Positions 7,834 through 17,250 are shown, counted from the stretch's first letter. The stretch is 64,000 nucleotides of DNA from Cloacibacillus evryensis DSM 19522 (GCF_000585335.1 NZ_KK073872.1:2409283-2473282), one strand, 5' to 3'. Notes: generated by a model from the sequence alone, not told the origin. Program-made: numbers and translations.

Positions 7834-8942
7834 CGGGTTTCATCCTCCTCCCGCAGATCGCTTATCTTGATTTTTAACGGCGCGAGCAAAGAGACCGTGG
7901 TTCCGTCCTTGTTGGAAACTATCCGCATGTCGCCCCCGATGTGCAGAAGCCGTTCCCTGATGCTGAATAGGCCGAGTCCGGCGGTATTGCCCCTGCCTGG
8001 GATGAAGTTTTTCCGCATACCGACGCCGTCGTCGTCGATCACGACCTGTATCTTGTTCGGTCCTCTGTTCACGTTGATGTGGACATGTTTGGCCTTCGCG
8101 TGTTTGATGACGTTGACCAGCAGCTCGCGCGACATCCTGTAAAGAATGACGCAGACGGCGTCATCCGCAGGGTGGTCTTTCTGCTGCCCCCGCGTCGAAA
8201 CGCTCCACATTATACCGCGCGGCGTCAGCAGCTTATCAGCGAGCGCCTCCAGAGCAGGCGTGATGCCCACTTCAAGCAGGATCGGCGGGCTCAGCTCGAA
8301 TATCAACTGACGGCTCTCCGCGATCATCCGCTCCGTAGCGTTTATGGCCCCATCCAGGATAGATTCGGCGGCATTCGGATTGTAGTAGTTTTCTTTAAGC
8401 TTGCGCAGGTCAAGCAGCAGCGAAAGCAGCGAGTGGCCTATGCTGTCATGCAGGTCGGTCGCGATCTCGCGTCTCGTAGTCTCTTCGCTGATCGTGAGTT
8501 TGGTCGCAAGCTCGCGCAGCATCGATTGGTATTTGATCAGTTTTTTCTGTTTGTCCTTAAGTTCCGCCTCTGATTTTTTGAGCTCCGTCCGGTCAAGAAA
8601 GATCGTCGCCGCAAGGTCTTCGGCCAAGGGAAATGCTATCGCTTCAAGGTATTTATCGGTGTAAACGCTCTCGCTCTCACAATGAACGGCGTGCTTCTCT
8701 TTCACGCAGCGCTCTATTATCTCGGACCAGCAGGGCTCGACGTCCGGCCATACTTCAAGAAAACTTTTCCCGATCACATCCTCGCGTCTTACTTTATTCA
8801 CCGTCTCGTAGGCGCTGTTCACATTGATATATATGATGGAGGAGGCTCCTCGCGTGCCGATATCGGGCTCGATCTTATAGAGAGCGATGGGATTGAATGT
8901 CTGTTCAAAGAAGAACTTTTCAAAAAAATTATTTTCTATCAT
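7830..8942 (-). CDS. PAS-containing histidine kinase (NarX/DegS class)
   Basis: 370-aa soluble sensor kinase with no membrane helix. Residues about 10-120 form a PAS domain (NSAYETVNKVRREDVIGKSF and a following core). A short coiled coil leads to the HisKA_3 dimerisation helix with phosphoacceptor His165 (REIATDLHDSIGHSLLSL). The HATPase domain shows NVIKHAKAKH, DDGVGM and GLGLFSIRERL. Cytoplasmic sensing of a redox or metabolic cue is likely. Transcribed with the response regulator directly downstream (ATGA overlap). Confidence 0.94.
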   Translation of the reverse strand: MIENNFFEKFFFEQTFNPIALYKIEPDIGTRGASSIIYINVNSAYETVNKVRREDVIGKSFLEVWPDVEPCWSEIIERCVKEKHAVHCESESVYTDKYLEAIAFPLAEDLAATIFLDRTELKKSEAELKDKQKKLIKYQSMLRELATKLTISEETTRREIATDLHDSIGHSLLSLLLDLRKLKENYYNPNAAESILDGAINATERMIAESRQLIFELSPPILLEVGITPALEALADKLLTPRGIMWSVSTRGQQKDHPADDAVCVILYRMSRELLVNVIKHAKAKHVHINVNRGPNKIQVVIDDDGVGMRKNFIPGRGNTAGLGLFSIRERLLHIGGDMRIVSNKDGTTVSLLAPLKIKISDLREEDETR

Positions 8943-9045
8943 GACGATCGACCATCCATCTGGAATTTATTTGCTTAATTATACTCTATACCGTTGATAT
9001 AAAGGCCGAACTGCGCGTAGGCGCAAATTCGATCGGCGGCGCAAA

Positions 9046-9086
9046 CAAAAACCTCCGCGATATCCCGGAAGCGGCATCTGCGGAGG
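9046..9086 (-). terminator. Terminator of the betaine-reductase operon
   Basis: On the reverse strand CCTCCGC and GCGGAGG (9086-9080 and 9058-9052) form a 7-bp stem followed by TTTTTG. It lies 58 bases past the last gene of the leftward grd-BCCT operon. Confidence 0.65.
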
Positions 9087-9143
9087 CTCGAATCTCTATC
9101 TCTTGCTTTTGAACGCCGCGGCTAAAGGCGGTAAAAAACCACG

Positions 9144-9899
9144 TTATCTTCCCCAGGGGCAGGCGGCGAGGCAGAGGCCGCACGTCCCAAGGCCGAATAC
9201 CTTTTCCATGTCGTCCCAGTAATGAAAGCAGCTATCCGCGTCAAACCGTTCGGAGAGTTCTTCGGAGGAGCTGAAAGCGCGCCCGCGCAAGGCGCCTACC
9301 GGGCACGCATCCCGGCACTTGGTGCAGCTTCCGCACCGGTTGGGGATCTCGGCGTCCGGCGCGAAGGGAGCGTCGGTGAGTATCGTTCCGAGCCTCATAC
9401 GCGGCCCCACCTGCGGGTTGATGACGCTGCAGCTCTTTCCGACCCAGCCAAGCCCCGCTTTGGCGGCGGCGATCCTGTGGCTGAATACCCCGATAACACC
9501 CAGCTCCGTCTTGGGAAGCTCCGCGGGATCTCCGGCCTCTGCGACGATCCGGTGTAGCCCCTTTGTCCGCGCAGCAGGGCGGTAGTCCGAAGCTGGAACG
9601 GGGTAAGACCTGAATCCGGCACGCTGCAGCCTGTTGGCGGCCATGACGCTGATGCGGTCGATCTCGCGGTTTATCGTACTGTAGACGGTGATGTAGTTTC
9701 GCGTCGGGGCCTCAAGCTGTTCCTGCACGACCTCTTTGGGAAAGAATATCGCAAAAGAAACCGCCGTCGGGAAAGAAGAAAAATATTCACCGTAAACCTT
9801 TTTTATGTAACTGCTCTCGCCGCTCAGGCCGGCGACGGCACAGAGGTCGGCTCCCTCAGCCTTGACGAACGCGATGATCTCTTCTTTGACTATGCTCAC
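9144..9899 (-). CDS. QueG-like 4Fe-4S protein
   Basis: 251 aa from the GTG at 9899, which has GGAGG nine bases upstream; a GTG at 9908 is too close to that site. The C-terminal third carries two ferredoxin-type clusters: CGSCTKCRDACP and CGLCLAACPWGR. The N-terminal two thirds resemble the cobalamin-binding half of epoxyqueuosine reductase (KTELGVIGVFSHRIAAAKAG, GWVGKSCSVINP), but the QueG C-terminal HEAT repeats are absent. Such short QueG-like proteins also occur beside corrinoid and amino-acid reductase genes. As last gene of the grd operon, an electron-transfer or activation role is an inference. Confidence 0.8.
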   Translation of the reverse strand: MSIVKEEIIAFVKAEGADLCAVAGLSGESSYIKKVYGEYFSSFPTAVSFAIFFPKEVVQEQLEAPTRNYITVYSTINREIDRISVMAANRLQRAGFRSYPVPASDYRPAARTKGLHRIVAEAGDPAELPKTELGVIGVFSHRIAAAKAGLGWVGKSCSVINPQVGPRMRLGTILTDAPFAPDAEIPNRCGSCTKCRDACPVGALRGRAFSSSEELSERFDADSCFHYWDDMEKVFGLGTCGLCLAACPWGR

Positions 9900-9950
9900 G
9901 CGAATCACCCTCCAGGTAAAATAATTTTCGTGTCAAACGATATAGATATT

Positions 9951-10928
9951 TTACACGTCAGGCCTGACGATGTGCAGACTTCGATCGCAGAACCAATCGT
10001 AGACCGTATACTCCGGCTTAGGCTGCAGGCGCAGGCGTTCTATGCTCGTACCGACGATAAAGAGCGGATTGGCCGGTTCGATGAGGTTTTTGCCGTCATA
10101 GGAAAGGCGCTCGTAAACGGCGTCAAGCTCCCTCTCGTTGTCCGTCACGATGACGAGCATCGTCCAGTTTTCCTGTTGCTGGGAATCGATGTCGGCATAG
10201 CCGGGGATGTAGACCCGCCGCTGGCCGAGCAGAAATAGGTGCAGCTTGCCGATCGCGTCGTATATTTCGTCGTAATGCACGCCGTCTGCGCGCAGGAAGA
10301 AAAGGCGGTCAGCGTCTTTCATGTAGTAAATGTCGTCTGGTAGATGCGCCTCTTTGCGATACAGCGCAAAATCATAGCGGCTCCTCAAAATGAGGTTGAA
10401 GCGCACACTGTCGGCCTCCACGCCATTTATCGCCATCCATTTCAGCATTCCGGATTTACCGGGAGGCGTGATCCCCCTGGCGCCTACACCCCATTTCGGG
10501 AAAGCGCCGCAGAAGGAACGGACGAGCGGGGATTCCGGCCACATATACTTGACGCGGCCGTCCTCAATTTTCCAGAGCTCTTCCCTCGCCAGTTTGGGCA
10601 CAGAGGGCAGCGTCTCGTTGACCGAATATTCTTTTATTCCAAATTGACCGATAAAGGCCCTCTCCATCAGAAGGTAAAGACGGTTGTTCCAGAGGGCCTT
10701 TTCGGCGTCAAATTTACCGATCGGAAGGGCGGAAAGATAATGCAGCTTCGCGCACTCCTGACGTCTTTTTTCTCCCTCTTCCGTAAGGATATAGCCACCG
10801 CCGTCCTTAACCAGCAATCCATTTCCGGATAGCTCCGAGAGAGAAGATACATTCTCTCCGACAAGGACAAAGGTCTCCTCATCCCAGCAGGGGAATTTAT
10901 CTTCAAAAAGAAGCAGTGCGCGGTCCAT
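9951..10928 (-). CDS. Unknown protein in the grd operon
   Basis: 325 aa, not recognised. No signal peptide or membrane helix. The first 65 residues look like a winged-helix fold (LSELSGNGLLVKDGGGYILT, then EEGEKRR), which would make it a DNA- or RNA-binding protein. The rest is a mixed alpha/beta region with aromatic-rich segments (YIPGYADIDSQQQENW, YTVYDWFCDRSLHIV). It starts 4 bases after the BCCT stop with GGGGAG upstream, so it is co-transcribed with the betaine genes. It could be an operon-specific regulator. Confidence 0.65.
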   Translation of the reverse strand: MDRALLLFEDKFPCWDEETFVLVGENVSSLSELSGNGLLVKDGGGYILTEEGEKRRQECAKLHYLSALPIGKFDAEKALWNNRLYLLMERAFIGQFGIKEYSVNETLPSVPKLAREELWKIEDGRVKYMWPESPLVRSFCGAFPKWGVGARGITPPGKSGMLKWMAINGVEADSVRFNLILRSRYDFALYRKEAHLPDDIYYMKDADRLFFLRADGVHYDEIYDAIGKLHLFLLGQRRVYIPGYADIDSQQQENWTMLVIVTDNERELDAVYERLSYDGKNLIEPANPLFIVGTSIERLRLQPKPEYTVYDWFCDRSLHIVRPDV

Positions 10929-10932
10929 AATA

Positions 10933-12456
10933 TTATCTCTCCCCTTTTTCCTCTTTCGTAAGCGCCTTCCAGAAGGACGCGCAGGCGCAGATCATTATCA
11001 GCGAGAATGGCATCGCCGCCGCCAGAGAAACTGTCTGCAGGTTCTGCAGGCCTCCGGTAAGAAGGAGCACTACCGCGAGCGCCGCCATCAGCACGCCCCA
11101 GACCAACATTTTGCTCTTGGGCGGATTGAGGTCGCCGTGCGTCGAAAGCATCGCCAGCACGAAGGTGCCGGAGTTGGCGGAGGTGACGAAGAATGTTACG
11201 ATCAGCACAAGCATCACGACCGACATTATCTGGCCGAGAGGGTAATGGCTGTACATCTCAAATATCCCGACCGAAACATCTTTTAGAACCTCGACGGATA
11301 CGTTTATCTTCTGAACCAGCTCAAGATGCAGCGCCGACGTGCCGAAGATCGCAAACCAGGTGAAGCTGCCCAGAGCCGGCACGATGAGCACGCCGCTGAC
11401 AAATTCCCTTACCGTGCGCCCGCGTGATATTCTGGCCACGAACGAGCCGACAAAGGGCGCCCATGATATCCACCAGGCCCAGTAGTAGAGCGTCCAGCCG
11501 CTGAGGAATGATTCATAATCCCCGCCGTAAGGCGCCAGCGTGAAACTCTCCTTCACCAGGCCGCTGAGGTAATCGCCGACCCCGGTCATCAGTGAATTGA
11601 CGATGGGGAGCGTCGGGCCCACCAAAAATAGCGCCAACATCAGCAGCAGGCAGACCCACAGGTTGAAATCCGCCACCACCTTGATGCCCTTTTCTATGCC
11701 AAGCGCCGCCGATCCGGTGTACAGGACTGCGAGTATCGCGATTATCGCTATTTGGATAAACATGCTCTTCGGAATGCCGAAAATCGCGTTAAGGCCGCTG
11801 TTGAGCTGCAGGGTGCCAAGCCCCAGCGACGTGGTGATGCCGGCAAGCGTCGCGAAGATGGCCAGGATGTCGACCGTCTTGCCAAATGCGCCGCGGACCT
11901 TCTCCTCACCTACCAGAGGGATGAAGATCGAGCTGATGAGCCCGGGAGAATTGTGGCGGAACTGGTAGTAGGCAAGCGGCATGGCGATGACGGCATATCC
12001 GGCCCAGGGGTGGAGCCCCCAGTGGAAGAAGGATATCTGTATCGCGTCGCGCGCCGCTTGTACCGAGCCGGCCTCCGCTCCAAATGGCAGCGATCCAAAA
12101 TGAAAAAGCGGCTCGGCTGCTCCGTAGAATACCAGGCCGACTCCCATTCCGGCAGAGAATAGCATGGCGAACCATGACATATTGCTGTATTCGGGACGCG
12201 AGTCGTCCGGGCCGAGGCGTACATTGCCGAAACGGCTCAGCGCCACGGCGATGCAGAATATTACAAATAGATTCATAGTCAGCATGTAGCCCCATCCGTA
12301 ATAACTTGTGAGGCCGCCGTTCAGAATCTTTGCGAAAGCACCGAAGCTCTGCGGGGAGACGAGCCCCCAGAACACCAGCGCAAAGGTTATGGCGATAGAG
12401 ATTATATAAACCATATTTTTTTTAGAGGCAGTGCCGTTATCTGTTTTTTCTGACAT
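10933..12456 (-). CDS. BCCT-family betaine/choline/carnitine transporter
   Basis: 507 aa from the ATG at 12456 (AAAGGAG upstream); the longer frame from 12489 lacks a ribosome site. Twelve membrane helices. The family signature YYWAWWISWAPFVGSFVARI with GRTVREFV lies near residues 325-365 and includes the tryptophans that form the quaternary-amine pocket. GMGVGLVFYGAAEPLFHF matches the first conserved BCCT block. Directly downstream of grdIH, it most likely imports glycine betaine for reduction; osmoprotection is the alternative. Its C-terminal tail is short, without the long osmosensing tail of BetP. Confidence 0.93.
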   Translation of the reverse strand: MSEKTDNGTASKKNMVYIISIAITFALVFWGLVSPQSFGAFAKILNGGLTSYYGWGYMLTMNLFVIFCIAVALSRFGNVRLGPDDSRPEYSNMSWFAMLFSAGMGVGLVFYGAAEPLFHFGSLPFGAEAGSVQAARDAIQISFFHWGLHPWAGYAVIAMPLAYYQFRHNSPGLISSIFIPLVGEEKVRGAFGKTVDILAIFATLAGITTSLGLGTLQLNSGLNAIFGIPKSMFIQIAIIAILAVLYTGSAALGIEKGIKVVADFNLWVCLLLMLALFLVGPTLPIVNSLMTGVGDYLSGLVKESFTLAPYGGDYESFLSGWTLYYWAWWISWAPFVGSFVARISRGRTVREFVSGVLIVPALGSFTWFAIFGTSALHLELVQKINVSVEVLKDVSVGIFEMYSHYPLGQIMSVVMLVLIVTFFVTSANSGTFVLAMLSTHGDLNPPKSKMLVWGVLMAALAVVLLLTGGLQNLQTVSLAAAMPFSLIMICACASFWKALTKEEKGER

Positions 12457-12511
12457 TGCTAGATTGCTCCTTTGCAGCCAGGTAGTCAAAACTATGAGAC
12501 GAACTACAACT

Positions 12512-12533
12512 GCGGGGCGTTGTAACGCCCCGC
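12512..12533. other. Intercistronic hairpin between grdH and the BCCT gene
   Basis: GCGGGGCG and CGCCCCGC pair around TTGTAA, 15 bases past the grdH stop. There is no T run on the reverse strand, so it is probably an mRNA-stabilising or partial-attenuation hairpin rather than a full terminator. Confidence 0.5.
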
Positions 12534-12548
12534 TCTAAACGCAAATAG

Positions 12549-13859
12549 CTAAATGCTTACTTTGAATACCTTGGGTTCATTGATATCTTCCGCGAGCGCG
12601 TCAAGCGCGACGCCGACTCTGTGGTAACGGAGCGCCCACTCTTCTTCTTTCGAGAGCGTGGGATCGCCGAGAGGATAGGGAACGGATGTCGTGGGAACTA
12701 TTCTGTTTGAGCCGACCGTCTTCGCGACGTCGATGAGGTTCGCCATGACGACGACGGGGAATCCTGCGCGTTCAATTTCTTTGGCCATCGTTGCACCGCA
12801 ACGAGTACAGGTTCCTCAGGTGGCGGTGAGGATCACGGCGTCAACTCCGGCCTGTTTCAGCTCGGCGGCGATCTCCTTGCCGAACTTTGCCGCGTAGTTC
12901 TGCGTCGTCCCCGTGCCTACGGTCACATAGTAGTAGTCGTAAAGCTTCGCGAATTTGCCCTCTTTCTCGTAGGCGCGCATAGCGTCGAGGGGAATGCCGC
13001 GGTCAGGAACCGCACACATGGCTTCGGGGTCAAATCCGGCGTGGATCGTCTTAAACTCTCCGGCGGGAAGGCGGTCCATACCGGCGATGTTGTATTTGCC
13101 CCACTTCTGGGCGGAGGCGCTCTGTATCCTGTCTGGGTTATCCGAGGGAACGACGCCGCTCGAAGATACCAGCGCTATCGTGCACTGCGACAGATCCTTC
13201 ACCGCCGCTGCCGGCGGTATCCTGTCGGTCTTCGGGATCACGAGCTCTGTCTGGAATGGTTTGCCGTTGAGTTTCTTGACAAGCATGTCGATGACGCGGT
13301 CGGCGGCCATCACTTCGCCTGGCGCGGGGATCTCGCTGCGGATGCCGCGTGGGAAATAGCCTTCATCCGCGGCGGGGAGAAGCTTCTCGCCCTTCGCGAT
13401 CTTCTCGGCATACTTCGCCATCAGCGTGAGGTCGTCCTTCATAAATGTCGCCTTGCGTCCGCCCTTGAAGATGATGCAGGAACTTTTGTACTCCTCAACT
13501 CCGGGGTTTTCCTCGTTCATCGATGTGATGACGGGCACGCCGTAACGCTCGGCGACGGCCTTGCAGAGAAGTCCGCAGCCTACTCCGTAACGTCCGGCCA
13601 TAAAGGCTGGACCGGCGAAGAAAATATCGAACTGCTTCGTGTCGAGCCAGGCGAATATTTCCGCGAGCGCTTCGTCCGTGTGGTTGGTGATATAGTTGTC
13701 GCCGCAGACAAAGGTATTTGTGACTTCCACATCCGGCATCATCTGATTGAGCATCAGCGAGCAGCCGATAAGTCCGTCATGGAAGATCGGCTTACTGTCA
13801 GCCGCGTCTTCGCCGCCCACCTGGCCGAAGAATTGGTTTATATAATGTATGGCTTTCAT
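12549..13859 (-). CDS. grdH: Betaine/glycine reductase selenoprotein B, in-frame UGA = Sec348
   Basis: One 436-aa gene interrupted by TGA at 12818-12816. Reading through gives ILTAT-U-GTCTRCGAT-MAKEIERAG, the UxxC redox motif of the substrate-specific selenoprotein B of glycine/sarcosine/betaine reductase (GrdB/GrdF/GrdH). Both sides of the TGA match one family: the N-terminal part KAIHYINQFFGQVGGEDAAD and the C-terminal part GSNRIVPTTSVPYPLGDP. A hairpin immediately after the UGA fits a bacterial SECIS. It starts 13 bases after grdI. Betaine as substrate is inferred from the adjacent BCCT transporter; GrdB (glycine) or GrdF (sarcosine) cannot be excluded. Confidence 0.93.
12789..12818 (-). 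promoter_or_regulatory. SECIS-like hairpin after the Sec UGA
   Basis: Twelve bases after the in-frame TGA (12818-12816) the mRNA can form CGTTGC-GGU-GCAACG, a 6-bp stem with a small loop. Position and size fit the coding-region selenocysteine insertion element that bacterial SelB needs. Confidence 0.7.
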
Positions 13860-13872
13860 CTGTTTCGCCCCC

Positions 13873-15180
13873 TTAGAAATCGGCGCAGCTTCTGCGCGAA
13901 TAGCCGCTGATGTGGTTTGCGCAGAACATGCCGTTGTTTTCCATTACACAGCTGCCGTCTGGATTGATGCATCCTTCCCAGCCGCCGGAATTGCCGTCGC
14001 GGGCAAGAGCTTCAAGTTCGCCGATGACCTCCATCGCCGGCATTTCGTAGAACTGCGACACGTTGCCGGTGGTCACCAAAGCGTCGGTGGCGGGGTTCAT
14101 CGAAACGAGCGGCTGAGAAGCGCCGTCTCTCCCGGTCGCCTCGTCCGACAGCCCTATCGTCTTGATGCCAAGCCTCTCAAGCTCGACGAGCATCGCCGTG
14201 TAGTCGACGTCGGGGTTGCCGTACCCCTCTTCGGCGACGACGGCGCCCTTCGCGCCGACCGCCGCCGCGATCTGGCCCGCGATCTGTACGCAGCGCGCCT
14301 TCTCTTCCATCTTCGGGTTGAGGGTCGAAAGGATCACGCCCAGGAAGTTGATCGTCTTTCCATGCTGGGCATAGAGGCGCTTTATCATCGGGTTGGTCGA
14401 AAATTCATAGGTGGATATTTTTGAGGAGCTGGGCATGAAGCTGCCGGAGACGAGGCATCCGTCAAGGAACTCGTTGGGATGCATGAAGGTCGGCAGCATC
14501 CTGTTGCCGTCCCATCCGTAGACGAGGGTGTTGTAGCCAAGAGCCTCCATCTGCGTCTGCGGCTGAAGGACATAGACTACGCCGGGAAGGGCCGCCGTCT
14601 TTTCGTCGCGTTCGTTGAGAGCCGGCAGGTCATAGACGTCGATCTCCTCGGGCTCCATATCGCGGACGCATTCGGCGATATGTTCAGCGAGGCGCAGGCC
14701 GGCCCAGCGGATCGCGTGGTTCTTCTTCTGCTGTTCCCTCTGCTCGTCAAGTTCGCTGGTGTCGGCGACGAGAACGAGGTTCGGCATATCTCCCCATATC
14801 GTGTAGTGCTGATAAGGGCCGCCCATGTCGATCAGTCCGTCCTGAAAACCGCCCCAATGCTTTCCTACGGAAAGGAGCGTCACTCCGTCAAGGACGTGGG
14901 TCCTCCCCATGCCGGCCTGACCCAGCGGGCTCGTCACGCCGGGATATGCGCCCTCGCCGCCGTTGACCTTGCATCTGAATTCCACCGAGTCTTTCACCGG
15001 GCAAAGTCTCACCATATCGCCGGGATGTACGACCTTAAGGTCGGCCTCGGTGATATATTTGTCTTCGCACACGACCTTGAGCGCCTCTTCCTTATTAACT
15101 GTGAGGACGCCGCCGCAATAGGCCGTCTTATCGCCAAAGACGATGTCTTTGACTTTGAACTTGCCAATTTCCAGTCTCAT
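13873..15180 (-). CDS. grdI: Betaine/glycine reductase proprotein, pyruvoyl-type subunit B component
   Basis: 435 aa from the ATG at 15180 (AGGAGG upstream; the longer frame to 15252 is not needed). It matches the GrdE/GrdG/GrdI proprotein of protein B: MRLEIGKFKVKDIVFGDKTA, GVTSPLGQAGMGRTHVLDGV, HPNEFLDGCLVSGSFMPS, TNPMIKRLYAQHGKTINFLG. The family is cleaved at an internal Cys that becomes a pyruvoyl group binding the substrate amine; Cys242 in LDGCLVSG is the best candidate, though Gly rather than Asn precedes it. First gene of the operon. Proteins A and C of the complex must be encoded elsewhere. Confidence 0.9.
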   Translation of the reverse strand: MRLEIGKFKVKDIVFGDKTAYCGGVLTVNKEEALKVVCEDKYITEADLKVVHPGDMVRLCPVKDSVEFRCKVNGGEGAYPGVTSPLGQAGMGRTHVLDGVTLLSVGKHWGGFQDGLIDMGGPYQHYTIWGDMPNLVLVADTSELDEQREQQKKNHAIRWAGLRLAEHIAECVRDMEPEEIDVYDLPALNERDEKTAALPGVVYVLQPQTQMEALGYNTLVYGWDGNRMLPTFMHPNEFLDGCLVSGSFMPSSSKISTYEFSTNPMIKRLYAQHGKTINFLGVILSTLNPKMEEKARCVQIAGQIAAAVGAKGAVVAEEGYGNPDVDYTAMLVELERLGIKTIGLSDEATGRDGASQPLVSMNPATDALVTTGNVSQFYEMPAMEVIGELEALARDGNSGGWEGCINPDGSCVMENNGMFCANHISGYSRRSCADF

Positions 15181-15244
15181 GTTTTTCCTCCTCCTATATT
15201 TAATAAATCTTATTGCGCGCTGTTCTTTATGTGAAAAGATACAC

Positions 15245-15280
15245 GAAAACACTATTCAGCCTCAATGAGGGAAAACACTA
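15245..15280. promoter_or_regulatory. Direct-repeat element upstream of grdI
   Basis: Two identical copies of GAAAACACTA at 15245-15254 and 15271-15280, 26 bases apart, enclose the palindrome CCTCAATGAGG (15261-15271). It lies 65-100 bases before the grdI start. A regulator-binding site for the betaine-reductase operon is a reasonable reading. A weak promoter, TTGAGG-18-TATCTT on the reverse strand, overlaps it. Confidence 0.45.
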
Positions 15281-15340
15281 AAAGTTTGTCATGTTTTACA
15301 CTACACGGGGTGTCACGACGAATTGCATCCGTCAATATAT

Positions 15341-15394
15341 AAGAACCGTCTCTTCGCCGATGCTATATAATAATGGGCGAAAAGACGGCTTCTT
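15341..15394 (+). promoter_or_regulatory. Leader hairpin upstream of pgm
   Basis: AAGAACCGTCT-TTCGCC pairs with GGCGAA-AGACGG-TTCTT (three stem segments, small mismatches) around an AT loop that itself contains TATAAT. It ends about 10 bases before the pgm Shine-Dalgarno sequence GGAGG. It could be a leader structure controlling pgm translation, or a cruciform-prone promoter. Confidence 0.4.
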
Positions 15395-15420
15395 AATACT
15401 TGATAAGGAGGCAACAGACA

Positions 15421-17028
15421 ATGGCGGAACGTCCCGAAATAAATATCCCAAGGCTGATGGCTGCCTATTATACTGAACATCCCGACATGGCGGACAAAGG
15501 ACAGAGAGTCTCCTTCGGCACCTCCGGGCACCGCGGCTCGTCGCTTAAGGACAGCTTCAACGACGACCACATCGCAGCTGTCGCGCAGGCGATCTGCGAA
15601 TACCGGCAAGCGCGGCGGATAACGGGGCCGCTCTTCATGGGAATGGACACCCACGCGCTCTCGGAGGCGGCGCTGCGCACGGCGGCGGAGGTCTTCGCGG
15701 CAAACGGCGTCGAACTGCGCCTGCAGGAAAACTTTACCTACACGCCGACACCCGTCGTCTCTCACGCGATACTCGGCTGGAACAGGAGGCCGGGAGCGCC
15801 GACGGCGGACGGCGTCGTCATAACGCCGTCCCACAATCCGCCGCAGGACGGCGGTTTCAAATACAACCCGCCCAGCGGCGGCCCCGCCGGGACCGATATC
15901 ACGAAGCTGATCGAGACGCGCGCCAACGAATTGATCGAAGAAAAGCTTGCGGGCGTCAAGCGCGTCGGTTTCAAAGAGGCCGTCTCGCGCGCCAATGTGC
16001 GCTTCATCGACTACGTGGCGCAATATACGGCGGAATTGGGAGAGATCATCGACATGGAGGCGATCGCAGCCTCCGGCCTCAAAATCGGCGCGGACCCTCT
16101 CGGCGGTTCCGGCGTCTTTTTCTGGGAGCCGATCGCGGAGCGGTACGGCCTTGACATCGAAGTCGTCAACAAAAGCGTCGACCCGACCTTCTCATTCATG
16201 CCGCTAGACCATGACGGCAAGGTCCGCATGGACTGCTCCTCTCCGTGGGCGATGGCGAAGCTCGTCGCGCTCAAGGACAAATATGACATCGCCTTCGGCA
16301 ACGACCCGGACTACGACCGCCACGGCATCGTAACTAAGGACGGACTGATGCAGCCCAACGCCTATCTGGCCGTCGCCATCGACTACCTGTTTACTCACCG
16401 TCCCATGTGGCGCGAAGAGTCGATGGCCGGGAAGACCCTCGTCTCAAGCTCGATGATCGACAGAGTCGCGGCGGGCGTCGGACGCAAGGTCTACGAAGTC
16501 CCCGTCGGCTTCAAATGGTTCGTCGACGGACTGCTCTCCGGCGCGCTCGCCTTCGGCGGCGAGGAAAGCGCGGGAGCCTCATTCCTGCGCAAAGACGGTT
16601 CCGCCTGGAGCACCGACAAGGACGGCTTCATCATGAGCCTGCTCGCGGCGGAGATCACGGCGGTCACCGGCAGGTCACCCAGCGAGCATTACGCTGGAAT
16701 GACGGAGCGCTTCGGCACGCCCTATTATTCGCGTAAAGACGCCCCCGCCTCGCGCGAAGAGAAGGAGAAGCTCAAAAAGCTCTCCCCCGCCGACGTCGCG
16801 GCCGAGACATTGGCGGGAGAAAAAATCACGGCAAAGCTCACCGCCGCCCCTGGCAACGGCGCGCCGATCGACGGCCTCAAGGTAGCAACGGAAAACGGCT
16901 GGTTCGCCGCCCGCCCCTCCGGCACGGAAGATATCTACAAAATATACGCCGAGAGCTTCAAGAGTGAGGAGCACCTGAAAAAAATCAACGAAGAAGCCAG
17001 GGCGATCGTAGCCAAAGCCATCGGATAA
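15421..17028 (+). CDS. pgm: Alpha-D-glucose phosphate-specific phosphoglucomutase
   Basis: 535 aa from the ATG at 15421 (GGAGG, 8 bases; the TTG-type frame from 15400 is too long). Interconverts glucose 1-phosphate and glucose 6-phosphate for glycogen and envelope sugar synthesis. It matches the bacterial Pgm subfamily: [11 protein letters not shown] near the N-terminus, phosphoserine loop [17 protein letters not shown] at about residue 133, metal loop [11 protein letters not shown] near 298, substrate loop FGGEESAG near 380, and phosphate-binding [16 protein letters not shown] at the C-terminus. All catalytic elements are present. It stands alone, divergent from the grd operon. Confidence 0.95.
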   Translation: MAERPEINIPRLMAAYYTEHPDMADKGQRVSFGTSGHRGSSLKDSFNDDHIAAVAQAICEYRQARRITGPLFMGMDTHALSEAALRTAAEVFAANGVELRLQENFTYTPTPVVSHAILGWNRRPGAPTADGVVITPSHNPPQDGGFKYNPPSGGPAGTDITKLIETRANELIEEKLAGVKRVGFKEAVSRANVRFIDYVAQYTAELGEIIDMEAIAASGLKIGADPLGGSGVFFWEPIAERYGLDIEVVNKSVDPTFSFMPLDHDGKVRMDCSSPWAMAKLVALKDKYDIAFGNDPDYDRHGIVTKDGLMQPNAYLAVAIDYLFTHRPMWREESMAGKTLVSSSMIDRVAAGVGRKVYEVPVGFKWFVDGLLSGALAFGGEESAGASFLRKDGSAWSTDKDGFIMSLLAAEITAVTGRSPSEHYAGMTERFGTPYYSRKDAPASREEKEKLKKLSPADVAAETLAGEKITAKLTAAPGNGAPIDGLKVATENGWFAARPSGTEDIYKIYAESFKSEEHLKKINEEARAIVAKAIG

Positions 17029-17079
17029 ACAAAAAAAAGACACGCTCGCAAAGCCGCTCTGCGCTAGGCAGATCCGCAT

Positions 17080-17120
17080 CCTCCGGCTAATTTGATATTG
17101 AATATTGAATCAGCCGGAGG
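17080..17120 (+). terminator. Hairpin after pgm
   Basis: CCTCCGGCT and AGCCGGAGG form a perfect 9-bp stem around an AT-rich 23-base loop, followed by TTTG. Probably the pgm terminator, although the T tract is short. Confidence 0.5.
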
Positions 17121-17250
17121 TTTGTATGGTGTATATAAAACGGCATTTGCAGGGGCTGACCGCTAAACAGCCCCGCCCTATGAGGGCTCCGTCCCGCCCG
17201 TAGAAAGGGGCCGGACGATCCCGCTCTCTATGATATGATCTGACCGCCGC

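Noticed and set aside
12549-12788. A separate 79-aa protein after the grdH stop
   Set aside because: It is the C-terminal part of grdH downstream of the selenocysteine TGA; the reading frame and family motifs run through the codon.
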